From Pseudaeromonas paramecii (lineage in GTDB: Bacteria > Pseudomonadota > Gammaproteobacteria > Enterobacterales > Aeromonadaceae), in contig NZ_BAABFC010000022.1 in the NCBI RefSeq assembly GCF_039540575.1, positions 1 to 64,000 on the forward strand: 64,000 nucleotides of DNA. The letters are read 5' to 3'. The position numbers and the translations under genes were made by a program. A model generated the notes under the pieces. It was given only the letters and a program-made list of their open reading frames with translations. It was not told the DNA's origin and did not search any database. Below, in pieces: positions 9,556 through 17,044 of this stretch; within the stretch, counting starts at the first letter, position 1; each line of letters begins with the position of its first letter.

Positions 9556-10677
9556 CAGTATGGCTAGCCAGAACACCCCCTGATACCCCCAGGCTTCGGC
9601 AATCACCCCCGCCAGTGCACCGGCGACGATGGAGCCGGTACGCACGGCATTGGTAAACAAGGTGGTGGCCACCCCGGGACGCCCCGGCATCAGATCCTGA
9701 AAATAGGACATGCCGAGCCCTGCCACTATGCCGATCAGGATGGCATTGAACAGCTGCACACCGATGAGCGCCGCTGGATGAGTCAGCCAGGGTAGCAGGC
9801 CATAAAACACCACCCCGGCCGCCCCCGCCACCATCATCATGGGCCGCTTGCCCCAGCGACTCGACCAATGGCCGGCCATCAGCATCAGGGGGATTTCCAG
9901 GCCGGCTGCCATGCCCATCAACCAGCCCACCAGGGACTGGTCGTAACCCAGCTGACGAGTGAGATACAGGGGCATGCTGATGAGGTACATGCTGTTGCAG
10001 GTCCATACCAGCAGACAGCCCACAAACAACCAGCGCACATCCCCCTTGGCGGAGGCCAGCTCCCCGGCACACGTTGCGGCACCGCTGGCCGGCCCCAGAT
10101 CCGGCAACCGCCGCTGCACGGTCCAGGCACACAGCAGATAGGTCAGCCCGGCACCGGCAAATAACCAGACGAAGCCCCATTGCGCCACCACGGCAAAGGC
10201 CAGGGGCGGCCCCACCACCCAGGCGAGGGAAAACTGGGCCCGCATCAGGGTGCTGAACATCACGGAGCGATTGCCCTGGTGGTCGCAATAGACCCGGGCC
10301 AGGGCAAACATCTGCGGCGAGGCGGTGGAGGCCAGGTTCAGCAGCAATACTCCCAGGGTGATCAAGAGCCAATACTGGCGAACACCCGCAAACAGCAGGC
10401 CGCCGGCCAGACCGGCCAGACAGCAGTAGACGATGAGGCGCTTGCGACTACCCTTGCGATCCGAGCGCTTGGCCAACCACTGGCTGATGAGAATGCCGGC
10501 CACGGCGTTGACGGTGTAAAAAAGCCCCACCAGCAGGGGCCGCACGCCGATCTCGTCCGCCAGAAACAGGCTGAGCACCGGCACCATCAGGGCCACGGCG
10601 GCGCCTGTGATGAAGGTCACCAACATGAAGGAAAGCAACACGGGATCCCGGTTGCGCCAGATCGTCTGCCAGGCCAT
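9508..10677 (-). CDS. MFS transporter, sugar-efflux (SetA/SetB)-like
   Basis: 389-residue, 12-TM major facilitator protein. It has the loop 2-3 motif (SQWLAKRSDRKGSRKR) and the length and pattern of the E. coli Set sugar-efflux pumps (392 residues). The ATG at 10677 has a GGAGA ribosome binding site; an in-frame extension to 10728 lacks one. The gene converges on the LysR gene and their 3' ends overlap by 48 bp. Transport of sugars or glycosides is inferred from family resemblance only. Confidence 0.8.
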   Translation of the reverse strand: MAWQTIWRNRDPVLLSFMLVTFITGAAVALMVPVLSLFLADEIGVRPLLVGLFYTVNAVAGILISQWLAKRSDRKGSRKRLIVYCCLAGLAGGLLFAGVRQYWLLITLGVLLLNLASTASPQMFALARVYCDHQGNRSVMFSTLMRAQFSLAWVVGPPLAFAVVAQWGFVWLFAGAGLTYLLCAWTVQRRLPDLGPASGAATCAGELASAKGDVRWLFVGCLLVWTCNSMYLISMPLYLTRQLGYDQSLVGWLMGMAAGLEIPLMLMAGHWSSRWGKRPMMMVAGAAGVVFYGLLPWLTHPAALIGVQLFNAILIGIVAGLGMSYFQDLMPGRPGVATTLFTNAVRTGSIVAGALAGVIAEAWGYQGVFWLAILLAGISCLCFHRVANC

Positions 10678-10802
10678 ACCACTTCTCCAAAGGGACGCCC
10701 GCGCATTTTCCGCCCCCGTATGGCACAACTCAAGCCCAGCCTTGCCCGGGGCCCTGTTTATTCATAAAGTGGCCACTTCACTGCCCAACATGAGACGGAT
10801 GC

Positions 10803-11945
10803 ATGTTTGATTTTGACACCCCCATCGATCGTCGTGGTACCCAGAGCCTGAAGTGGGACAAGTACAAGGAACGCGACGTGCTGCCCCTGTGGGTTGCCGA
10901 TACCGACTTTGCCGCCCCCCAGGCCGTCATCGAGGCCCTGCAGGCGCGGGTGGCCCACGGCATCTTCGGCTACAGCCGCCCCTCGCCGCGCCTGATCCAA
11001 CTGATCGTGGATCGCATGGCCGAACGCTACGGCTGGACCATCGCCCCCGAGTGGCTCGTCTTCATGCCCGGCGTGGTGCCCGGCCTTAACTTTGCCTGTC
11101 GGGCCTGGTGTCGCCCCCAGCAGCAGATCATCACCCCCAGCCCTGTGTATTACCCCTTCCTCCACGCCCCCGAGCACAACCAGCGCGGGGTGAGCCACCT
11201 GCCAATGCAGCTGGTGGATGATCGCTGGCTGCCGGACTTTACCGCCCTGGAAGCCCTGGCACCCCAGGCGGATCTGCTGCTGCTGTGTAATCCCCACAAC
11301 CCCGGCGGTACCGTGTTTACCCGGGAGGAGCTGCTGCGCATCAACGACATCGCCCGGCGCCATGATCTGGTGGTCTGCTCCGATGAGATCCACTGCGATC
11401 TGCTGCTGGATGACGTCGCCCATATCCCCTATGCCAGCCTGAACGAGGACGCCGCCAGCCGCAGCGCCGTGCTGATGGCCCCCAGCAAGACCTTCAACAT
11501 CGCCGGCCTGTGCTGCTCCTTTGCCATCATCCCCAACCCCAAGCTGCGCCTGTCATTGCAACAGAGCATGCGGGGCCTGATGGCGGACAACAACCTGCTG
11601 GGCTTTGTGGCCGCCGAAGCCGCCTATGCCGACGGGCAGCCCTGGCTGGATGCTCAGCTCAGCTACCTGCGGGAAAACCGGGATCTCATCATGGCCAAGC
11701 TGGGCCGGGTGCCCGGCGTCAAGATCGCCCGCATCGAGGCCACCTACCTGGCCTGGATCGATGTCTCCGGTCTGGAACTGGACAACCCCATTCAGGCGTT
11801 TGAGGCCGGCGGCGTAGGACTCTCCCCCGGCGCCCAGTTTGGTGACGGGCGCTTCGTGCGGCTGAATTTTGGTTGTCCACGGGCCTTGCTGGATGAGGCG
11901 CTAGATCGCATGCTCAAGGTGATTGACCGACATCGTCAGGCCTGA
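10803..11945 (+). CDS. MalY/PatB family PLP-dependent cystathionine beta-lyase
   Basis: 380-residue fold-type I PLP enzyme. The Schiff-base lysine is Lys229 (APSKTFNIAGL), the pyridine-binding Asp is in VCSDEIHCDL (Asp194) and the cofactor Asn is in LLCNPHNPGG. Members cleave the C-S bond of cystathionine or cysteine to give homocysteine, pyruvate and ammonia; E. coli MalY also represses MalT. The gene sits between the divergent MFS pump and a TAXI binding protein whose start is 15 nt past its stop. Whether it acts in methionine synthesis or cysteine degradation cannot be told from sequence. Confidence 0.9.
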   Translation: MFDFDTPIDRRGTQSLKWDKYKERDVLPLWVADTDFAAPQAVIEALQARVAHGIFGYSRPSPRLIQLIVDRMAERYGWTIAPEWLVFMPGVVPGLNFACRAWCRPQQQIITPSPVYYPFLHAPEHNQRGVSHLPMQLVDDRWLPDFTALEALAPQADLLLLCNPHNPGGTVFTREELLRINDIARRHDLVVCSDEIHCDLLLDDVAHIPYASLNEDAASRSAVLMAPSKTFNIAGLCCSFAIIPNPKLRLSLQQSMRGLMADNNLLGFVAAEAAYADGQPWLDAQLSYLRENRDLIMAKLGRVPGVKIARIEATYLAWIDVSGLELDNPIQAFEAGGVGLSPGAQFGDGRFVRLNFGCPRALLDEALDRMLKVIDRHRQA

Positions 11946-11960
11946 TGGTGGGAGGCGGCC

Positions 11961-12923
11961 ATGCGCCCATTGCTTTACTTGTTCAGCCTGTTGCTGCTGG
12001 GCGCCGTTTCCCCGGCCAGGGCCGCCCCGGATCTGCTGATCGGCTCAGGTAGCCTGACCGGTGTCTACTATCCTGCAGGCGGTGCCCTGTGCCGCCTGCT
12101 GGCCCGGGCCCCGGCCAAGCTGCCCTGCCAGGTGGTGGCCACCGGGGGCTCGGCAGACAACCTTGCGGCCTTGAGCCGGGGTTATCTGAGCCTGGCGCTG
12201 GTGCAATCGGATGTCCAGCTCACCACCAGCCCGCCGCCGGCCCTCTATCGGCTGTTCAACGTGCATCAAGAAGCCCTGACCCTGGTGACCCGTCAGGACA
12301 GCGGCATCGGCTCATTGGCAGATCTGGCCGGCAAGCGGCTGGACATCGGCAATCCGGGCTCCGGTGACAACAGCACCATGCGCCTGCTGCTGCAGGCCAT
12401 GGCCTGGCCGGACGAAACCGTGGCGGCACTGTCGCATCTGCCGGGCAGTGAGCGTGCGCAAGCCCTGTGTGAAGGACAGATAGACGCCTACGCCTATGTG
12501 GTGGGCCACCCCAGCAGCGCCATCAGTGAGGCCGCCAGCCTCTGTCCCATCCGGCTTATCCCTGTGGAGGGAGAGGCCGTGGACCGGCTGCTGCAAACCC
12601 ACCCCTATTACCAGCGCACCCGGATCCCGGCGGACCTCTACCCTGGCGTGGATGAGGCCATCAAGACCATCGGCATGCCGGCAGGCCTCATCGCCGGCCC
12701 GCAGATCGACGAGGCCCTGGCCTACCGCATCACCCAGCAGGTGTTCAATCGCCTGCCCCAACTCAGGCGCCTGCACCCGGCCTTAAGCCAGCTGGATCGC
12801 CAGCAGATGATAGGCGAAGCCGGTGGCCTGCCGTTGCACCCCGGGGCCCGCCGTTTTTTTGTCGAGCAAGGCTGGCTGCCGCCTCTACCCGCCCCGGCGC
12901 AACACGCACTGCGGAGCCCATAG
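11961..12923 (+). CDS. TAXI family TRAP solute-binding protein (orphan)
   Basis: Periplasmic binding protein of 320 residues with a Sec signal peptide (about residues 1-21, ending in ARA). The TAXI signature near the mature N-terminus reads GSGSLTGVYYPAGGALCRL, followed by a type II periplasmic fold. TAXI proteins normally deliver solutes such as glutamate or other carboxylates to TRAP permeases. No TRAP membrane subunit is encoded in this window, so it is an orphan here. Only 15 nt separate it from the malY-like gene, suggesting one transcript, with a GGGAGG ribosome binding site before the ATG. Confidence 0.87.
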   Translation: MRPLLYLFSLLLLGAVSPARAAPDLLIGSGSLTGVYYPAGGALCRLLARAPAKLPCQVVATGGSADNLAALSRGYLSLALVQSDVQLTTSPPPALYRLFNVHQEALTLVTRQDSGIGSLADLAGKRLDIGNPGSGDNSTMRLLLQAMAWPDETVAALSHLPGSERAQALCEGQIDAYAYVVGHPSSAISEAASLCPIRLIPVEGEAVDRLLQTHPYYQRTRIPADLYPGVDEAIKTIGMPAGLIAGPQIDEALAYRITQQVFNRLPQLRRLHPALSQLDRQQMIGEAGGLPLHPGARRFFVEQGWLPPLPAPAQHALRSP

Positions 12924-12955
12924 ACCCGGTGCCTCATCGGCTGGAAGACGGATAC

Positions 12956-12982
12956 AAAAAAGCCCGGGCATCAGCCCAGGCT
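12956..12982 (-). terminator. Terminator downstream of tRNA-Ser
   Basis: On the minus strand the hairpin AGCCTGGGC-TGAT-GCCCGGGCT (one G-U pair) is followed by TTTTTT, 8 nt beyond the tRNA CCA end. Confidence 0.85.
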
Positions 12983-12989
12983 CAATAAT

Positions 12990-13077
12990 TGGCGGAGGGG
13001 GTGGGATTTGAACCCACGGATGGTCGCCCATCGACGGTTTTCAAGACCGTTGCATTAAGCCGCTCTGCCACCCCTCC
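12990..13077 (-). tRNA. tRNA-Ser (UGA)
   Basis: An 88-nt class II tRNA on the minus strand: acceptor GGAGGGG pairing with CCCCTCC, anticodon loop CTTGAAA giving anticodon TGA, an extended variable arm, T-arm GTTCAAATC and an encoded GCCA end. Confidence 0.95.
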
Positions 13078-13089
13078 ACAGCGTGCGGC

Positions 13090-13117
13090 ATGTTACCAAG
13101 CCAACGACGAAAGTAAA
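13090..13117 (-). promoter_or_regulatory. Probable tRNA-Ser promoter
   Basis: On the minus strand TTTACT and TAACAT are spaced 16 bp apart. A GC-rich stretch (GCCGCACGC) lies between the -10 and the mature tRNA 5' end, as in other stable-RNA promoters. Confidence 0.5.
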
Positions 13118-13256
13118 TCACTATGTCGCTGAATGTACGAGTAAATCATATTTTTGTGCCGCCACGCGCAACCGCTGGGCCCCGGCGCAGATTTGCTTGA
13201 CTTGTCCCCTTAGCCTCCCACTATATAACGGTGCATTTTTCATGGAACCCATTGTT

Positions 13257-13994
13257 ATGACCATCAAGACCCGCCTGCTCGCCACCGCCCTGGCCGGCCT
13301 GTTACCCCTGAGCCTGACCGCCGCCCCAGCCAATCAGGCCGAGATTGAGCAGATCGTTCATCAATACCTGGTAAATCACCCGGAGATCCTCATCGAGATG
13401 TCCGATGCCCTGCGCGCCAAGCAGCAGGCCGCCCAGGAGGCCGAGGACACTCGCCTGCTCAAACAGTATGCCAAGGCGCTGTATCACAATCCGGCCGACC
13501 CCAGCGGCGGGCCGGCGGATGCCACCCTGACCCTGGTAGAATTCATCGACTACAACTGTGGCTACTGCAAGCGCGCCTGGCCCAGCCTGAACGCCGTGAT
13601 TGACGAAAACCCCAAGCTGCGCCACGTCTACAAGGAATTCCCCATCCTGAGCGAAGGCTCTGTGCTGGCGGCCAAGGCAGCGCTGGCCGTGCATAAGGTG
13701 GCCCCCAAGCAGTACCTGGCCTTTCACAATGCCCTGATGTCTTATCAGGGCAGCATCAAGAGCGAGGATCAGCTGGCCGAGGTGGCCAAATCCCTGAAGC
13801 TGGACTGGAGCGCGATCAAGACCGCCATGGCCGATCCGGCCGTGGAGAAAACCATTCAGGCCAACCACCAGCTGGCCCAACAGCTGGGTGTCACCGGCAC
13901 TCCGGCCTTCTTCGTGGGTGACCAGGCCCTGCGTGGTGCGCCTCGCTCACCGGACGATCTGCAGGCCGTGATCCAAAACGCCAAACCGCTATAA
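13257..13994 (+). CDS. DsbA family periplasmic thiol-disulfide oxidoreductase
   Basis: 245-residue exported thioredoxin-fold protein. It has a signal peptide (MTIKTRLLA...LTAAPA), a helical N-terminal segment (about 27-70) of the kind seen in ScsC/Com1/BdbD proteins, active-site CGYC (Cys101-Cys104) and the cis-Pro loop VTGTPAFF. The N-terminal helices mediate trimerisation in ScsC, an isomerase, so isomerase or oxidase activity are both possible. It carries no other Cys. An alternative ATG lies at 13242, five codons earlier, and longer extensions lack signal-peptide character. No DsbB- or DsbD-type partner is adjacent. Confidence 0.86.
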   Translation: MTIKTRLLATALAGLLPLSLTAAPANQAEIEQIVHQYLVNHPEILIEMSDALRAKQQAAQEAEDTRLLKQYAKALYHNPADPSGGPADATLTLVEFIDYNCGYCKRAWPSLNAVIDENPKLRHVYKEFPILSEGSVLAAKAALAVHKVAPKQYLAFHNALMSYQGSIKSEDQLAEVAKSLKLDWSAIKTAMADPAVEKTIQANHQLAQQLGVTGTPAFFVGDQALRGAPRSPDDLQAVIQNAKPL

Positions 13995-14079
13995 TCTCTG
14001 CGCAGACGGCGCCGGCCGTCTGCCCTTCCCTCCTCAAATTTTCAAACACGCTCAGGCTCTTGGCCTAAGTGAGGCTTGC

Positions 14080-15225
14080 ATGTACCAGCTCAACCTCAAC
14101 TGGCAGGAATTTCTGCCGCAGCACTGGCAAAAGCGTCCTCTGGTGATCCGGGGTGCCTTTACCAACTTTATCGACCCCATCAGTCCGGAAGAGTTGGCCG
14201 GGCTAGCCATGGAGGCGGAGCTCGATAGCCGCATCGTCGCCCGGCTGGCAGATACGTGGCAGGTTGCCCAGGGTCCCTTCGAATCGTTTGACGCCTGGGG
14301 TGACAAGGACTGGTCGCTGCTGGTGCAGGCGGTGGATCACTGGTTCGAACCGGTCAATGCCCTGGTCGCCCCCTTTCGCGGACTGCCCAACTGGCGGTTG
14401 GATGATCTCATGATCTCGTATTCGCTGCCCGGCGGTGGCGTGGGACCCCATCTGGATCAATATGATGTGTTCATCATTCAGGGCATGGGTCGCCGTCGCT
14501 GGCGAGTGGGTGAAAGAGGTCAGCACCGCCAACACACACCCCACCCGGATCTGCTGCAGGTCGATCCCTTCGAGCCCATCATCGATGTGGAACTCAATCC
14601 GGGCGACATGCTCTACATACCGCCAGGCTTTCCCCACGATGGTTATGCGCTGGAACCGGCGTTGAACTATTCGGTGGGCTTTCGCGCACCCACTGGCCGA
14701 GAACTCTTGTGTAGCTTCGCCGACCACCTGCTGGATAAGGAGCTGGGCGGCCAGCGCTACGCCGATCCTGAGTTGCAGCCCCGCGCCCATCCAGGTCAGA
14801 TCCAGTCCAGTGAACTGGCCGGGCTGCGGCAGTTGATGCTGGCCCAGCTGCAAGACGAGGCTGAGTTTTCTCATTGGTTGGCGGGCTTCTTGAGCCAGGC
14901 ACGGCATGAGCTGGACGAACAGCCGGTGGAACCCCCCTTCAGCCCACAAGAGGTGAAGGAAAACCTGGCGGAGCTGGGATTGTACCGGCAAGGCGGGGTG
15001 CGCTGCCTCTATCTGGACGAGGCGCCGCAGCGGCTGTTTATCCTCGGCGAAACCATCGAAGTACCAGCGGCGGGCGCAGAGCTGGCCCGTATGCTGGCCG
15101 ATGATCCGGCGCCTAGCCAGGCAGCCTTGCTGGCGGCCTGTCAGGACGCGGCCCTGTGCCAATGGCTGACCGACCTCGTCAACCGGGGCTGGTGGTACTT
15201 CCCCACGCAAGACGACGAAGAGTAA
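14080..15225 (+). CDS. roxA: Ribosomal protein uL16 arginine 3-hydroxylase (RoxA/YcfD)
   Basis: JmjC-type Fe(II)/2-oxoglutarate oxygenase of 381 residues that hydroxylates an arginine of ribosomal protein uL16. The metal triad is visible as H124-x-D126 (GPHLDQYDVF) and His186 (PPGFPHDG), followed by the cupin strand NYSVGFRAPT and a C-terminal winged-helix region. Length and spacing agree with E. coli YcfD. Its terminator and the opposing yaeQ gene follow. Confidence 0.93.
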   Translation: MYQLNLNWQEFLPQHWQKRPLVIRGAFTNFIDPISPEELAGLAMEAELDSRIVARLADTWQVAQGPFESFDAWGDKDWSLLVQAVDHWFEPVNALVAPFRGLPNWRLDDLMISYSLPGGGVGPHLDQYDVFIIQGMGRRRWRVGERGQHRQHTPHPDLLQVDPFEPIIDVELNPGDMLYIPPGFPHDGYALEPALNYSVGFRAPTGRELLCSFADHLLDKELGGQRYADPELQPRAHPGQIQSSELAGLRQLMLAQLQDEAEFSHWLAGFLSQARHELDEQPVEPPFSPQEVKENLAELGLYRQGGVRCLYLDEAPQRLFILGETIEVPAAGAELARMLADDPAPSQAALLAACQDAALCQWLTDLVNRGWWYFPTQDDEE

Positions 15226-15234
15226 TTCAAAACG

Positions 15235-15261
15235 AAAAAAGGCGTCTTACGACGCCTTTTT
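15235..15261. terminator. Bidirectional terminator between roxA and yaeQ
   Basis: AAAAAA-GGCGTC-TTAC-GACGCC-TTTTT works on both strands between two convergent genes. Confidence 0.88.
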
Positions 15262-15274
15262 CATGCAGAGAACA

Positions 15275-15817
15275 TCAGACGGGATAGCGCCTTGTCCAAT
15301 CTAGTTGCAGGTTTATGTCGCCACAACTGAGCCAGACGTCCCCATCCGTGATGGTCACCTGACACTCCATGGCCCGCTCCGCTGCAGCCGCCAGTTGCTG
15401 AGTAGAATCGCTGGCCAGCTCTATGATGGTGAGATTGTCATAGCGCTGCAGCGCCTGACTGTTTTGCTGCCACCAGACCGAGACGGCCCGGCCGCCATAG
15501 GCATACAGGGTCACCTGTTTGGCGCGATGACAGGCCTTCTTCAGCCGACGCTCATCCGGTAGTCCCACCTCGATCCAGTGCTCTATTTCGCCGGCATAGG
15601 ATTTCAACCACAACTCGGGTTCATCATCGGCGCACAGCCCCTTGGTAAACTCCAGCCGCTCATCGGCATTGAGCGCCCAGGCCAACAGCCGCACCATCAT
15701 ACGTTCATCGGTTTCCGAGGGGTGGCGGGCCAGGGTCAGGGGACACTGCAGGTAAACACCGCGATCCGTGTCGGCCACGTTGAGATTGACTTTGAAGATG
15801 GTGGCCTTAAGCGCCAT
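15275..15817 (-). CDS. yaeQ: YaeQ family protein
   Basis: 180-residue YaeQ family protein (MALKATIFKVNLNVADTDRG at the N-terminus, HPSETDERMMVRLLAWAL, Asp/Glu-rich core). The fold resembles PD-(D/E)xK nucleases. E. coli yaeQ was isolated as a suppressor of hemolysin loss in rfaH mutants, but the molecular function is unsettled. It converges on roxA. Upstream lie 247 bp shared with the unknown gene at 16065 on the other strand. Confidence 0.9.
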   Translation of the reverse strand: MALKATIFKVNLNVADTDRGVYLQCPLTLARHPSETDERMMVRLLAWALNADERLEFTKGLCADDEPELWLKSYAGEIEHWIEVGLPDERRLKKACHRAKQVTLYAYGGRAVSVWWQQNSQALQRYDNLTIIELASDSTQQLAAAAERAMECQVTITDGDVWLSCGDINLQLDWTRRYPV

Positions 15818-16064
15818 GTATGTGATCCAGTTGATGAAAATGGAGGCACATCATCGACTTTTTTGCGACATGAATGCAAATCCAATTGCCTGGTGCTTCG
15901 CATCCACCTGGGCATGCATATACTGTTAACAGGTACGGGCCTTGCCCGACCAGGCTGGATGTCAGGATCTTGCTCCGCCGCTTACCGGCACGGGATCACA
16001 CTATTACAACGCAAGCACCTGCAGCTGAAGGCTTTACTCTGGGTTGTCGTCATAGGGGGTTGTC

Positions 16065-16490
16065 ATGCAAGAACAAAATACAGAACACACCGAGGGTCAA
16101 TTCAAGCTGGTGTGGGTGCTAAGCGGTATCGCCAAGCGCCAGATCACCATGGAAGCTGCCATGGTGGACGAGGCCGCCCTCAAGAAGGGGCGCCAGGTGA
16201 GCTGGCGTCTGCTGCGACCGATCCAGCACTTTCCCTGGGTGGTAGCCAAGGCGGCAACCGATGCCATTCGGCAAAAATTTGCCGCCCTCCAGCAAGCCAA
16301 GGTGGAAACCGTGGCTCACCGTCATGTGGAGTGGCGCAACACGGCACCACAGATCAAGGTGTCCTGGATGAGCCGCGACTACAAATCCCACGCAACGCCA
16401 GAAGAAGTGCCGCAATACCTCACCCTGCTGTTACCCAAGCGGGTGACCTGGGAGGGAGGCAAGAACCCTATCAAGGTCTCCTGGGTCTAG
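16065..16490 (+). CDS. Hypothetical protein (141 aa)
   Basis: Unrecognised soluble protein of 141 residues, basic and tryptophan-rich, with no signal peptide or membrane segment. The motif IKVSW occurs twice (about residues 103 and 136), each preceded by N and P or A residues, hinting at a repeated beta strand. An AGGGGG ribosome binding site precedes the ATG, and codon use resembles the neighbours, so it is very probably a real gene. It converges with the LexA-linked small gene across a hairpin. Confidence 0.72.
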   Translation: MQEQNTEHTEGQFKLVWVLSGIAKRQITMEAAMVDEAALKKGRQVSWRLLRPIQHFPWVVAKAATDAIRQKFAALQQAKVETVAHRHVEWRNTAPQIKVSWMSRDYKSHATPEEVPQYLTLLLPKRVTWEGGKNPIKVSWV

Positions 16491-16516
16491 CAGATACATC
16501 AAGCTGCAGAATGAAG

Positions 16517-16536
16517 CGGGGCGTCTTGGCGCCCCG
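16517..16536. terminator. Hairpin between the two convergent unknown genes
   Basis: A 7-bp perfect stem (CGGGGCG / CGCCCCG) with a 6-nt loop, followed by TTTG on the plus strand. It lies 26 nt past the 141-residue gene and 5 nt before the stop of the opposing gene. The T-run is weak. Confidence 0.55.
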
Positions 16537-16541
16537 TTTGC

Positions 16542-16778
16542 TTAATTCAGCAAATAACGCACAGCCGTCATTAGATTGCTGGCTCGCCCTCGCTCCTTGC
16601 CCAGGCAGTTGCAGGCCAGGAACTCCCCCAGTTCGGCGCCCTTGATTTCACCCACTCGGCAGGGCCAGCCGCTTTCATTTTCCTTACGTATCATCCAGCT
16701 GGGGCCGGTGCGCTCTTCAGCGTAGACACCCGGATAAATCTCATGCCCCACATACATGCCGTTGACAAAGACACCCAT
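16542..16778 (-). CDS. Small hypothetical protein, probably SOS-controlled (78 aa)
   Basis: 78-residue soluble protein of unknown family, aromatic- and Cys-containing (Cys40, Cys56, Cys58), without signal peptide or membrane segment. The ATG at 16778 has a near-perfect ribosome binding site (GGAGG, 5 nt spacing); an in-frame GTG two codons earlier would overlap that site. Two abutting LexA-type boxes begin 36 nt upstream of the ATG, so it is probably repressed by LexA and induced by DNA damage. It does not resemble DinI, YebG, SulA or other small SOS proteins that I can recall. Confidence 0.72.
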   Translation of the reverse strand: MGVFVNGMYVGHEIYPGVYAEERTGPSWMIRKENESGWPCRVGEIKGAELGEFLACNCLGKERGRASNLMTAVRYLLN

Positions 16779-16814
16779 AGCCACCTCCGTTTCATCCTGA
16801 ATTGGTTACTGCGA

Positions 16815-16852
16815 TACTGTATAGGCAAACAGTACTGTATTCATAAACAGGT
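16815..16852. promoter_or_regulatory. Tandem LexA (SOS) boxes
   Basis: Two 20-bp boxes overlap by two bases: 16815-16834 with core CTGTATAGGCAAACAG and 16833-16852 with core CTGTATTCATAAACAG. Both fit CTGT-N8-ACAG exactly and begin with TA. Centre-to-centre spacing is 18 bp. On the minus strand a TTGAAA / TACTGT pair (17-bp spacer) overlaps them, so LexA would block transcription of the 78-residue gene. ldhA lies 192 bp away on the other side and is a less likely target. Confidence 0.75.
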
Positions 16853-16987
16853 TTCAACTATTTTTTGTACAATCGGGGCCGAGACTGGCGTGCCTGGCAA
16901 AACATGAAATTTTGTTACAAACTGACAGGAAAATCGGCGAGGTTTATCGGAAAGGGAACTTTATAGCCCCCTTTTTTCACAAGCCAC

Positions 16988-17015
16988 TGGACTTTTTAAC
17001 GTGAAGTTGTAATTT
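16988..17015 (+). promoter_or_regulatory. Proposed ldhA promoter
   Basis: TGGACT (-35), 16-bp spacer, TAATTT (-10), predicting a leader of roughly 20-25 nt before the ldhA ATG. The -10 falls within the HexR-like palindrome. The match is moderate, and a TACAAT further upstream at 16868 is an alternative -10. Confidence 0.4.
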
Positions 17016-17022
17016 AATTACA
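17008..17022. promoter_or_regulatory. HexR-type operator before ldhA
   Basis: Perfect 15-bp palindrome TGTAATTTAATTACA, 22 bp upstream of the ldhA start. It matches the TGTAAT-N3-ATTACA motif known for HexR, the KDPG-responsive regulator of central carbon metabolism in Shewanella and relatives. Overlap with the proposed -10 suggests repression of ldhA. Confidence 0.6.
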
Positions 17023-17044
17023 GGTTATCTACGAGGTCAGCCCT

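Noticed and set aside
15930..15945. LexA box upstream of the 141-residue gene (CTGTTAACAG)
   Set aside because: The palindrome has CTG and CAG but only four bases between them, far from the ten required.
16868..16873. TACAAT as the main ldhA -10
   Set aside because: Its -35 would fall on poorly matching sequence inside a LexA box and the leader would exceed 160 nt; the pair at 16988-17015 fits better, though neither is proven.
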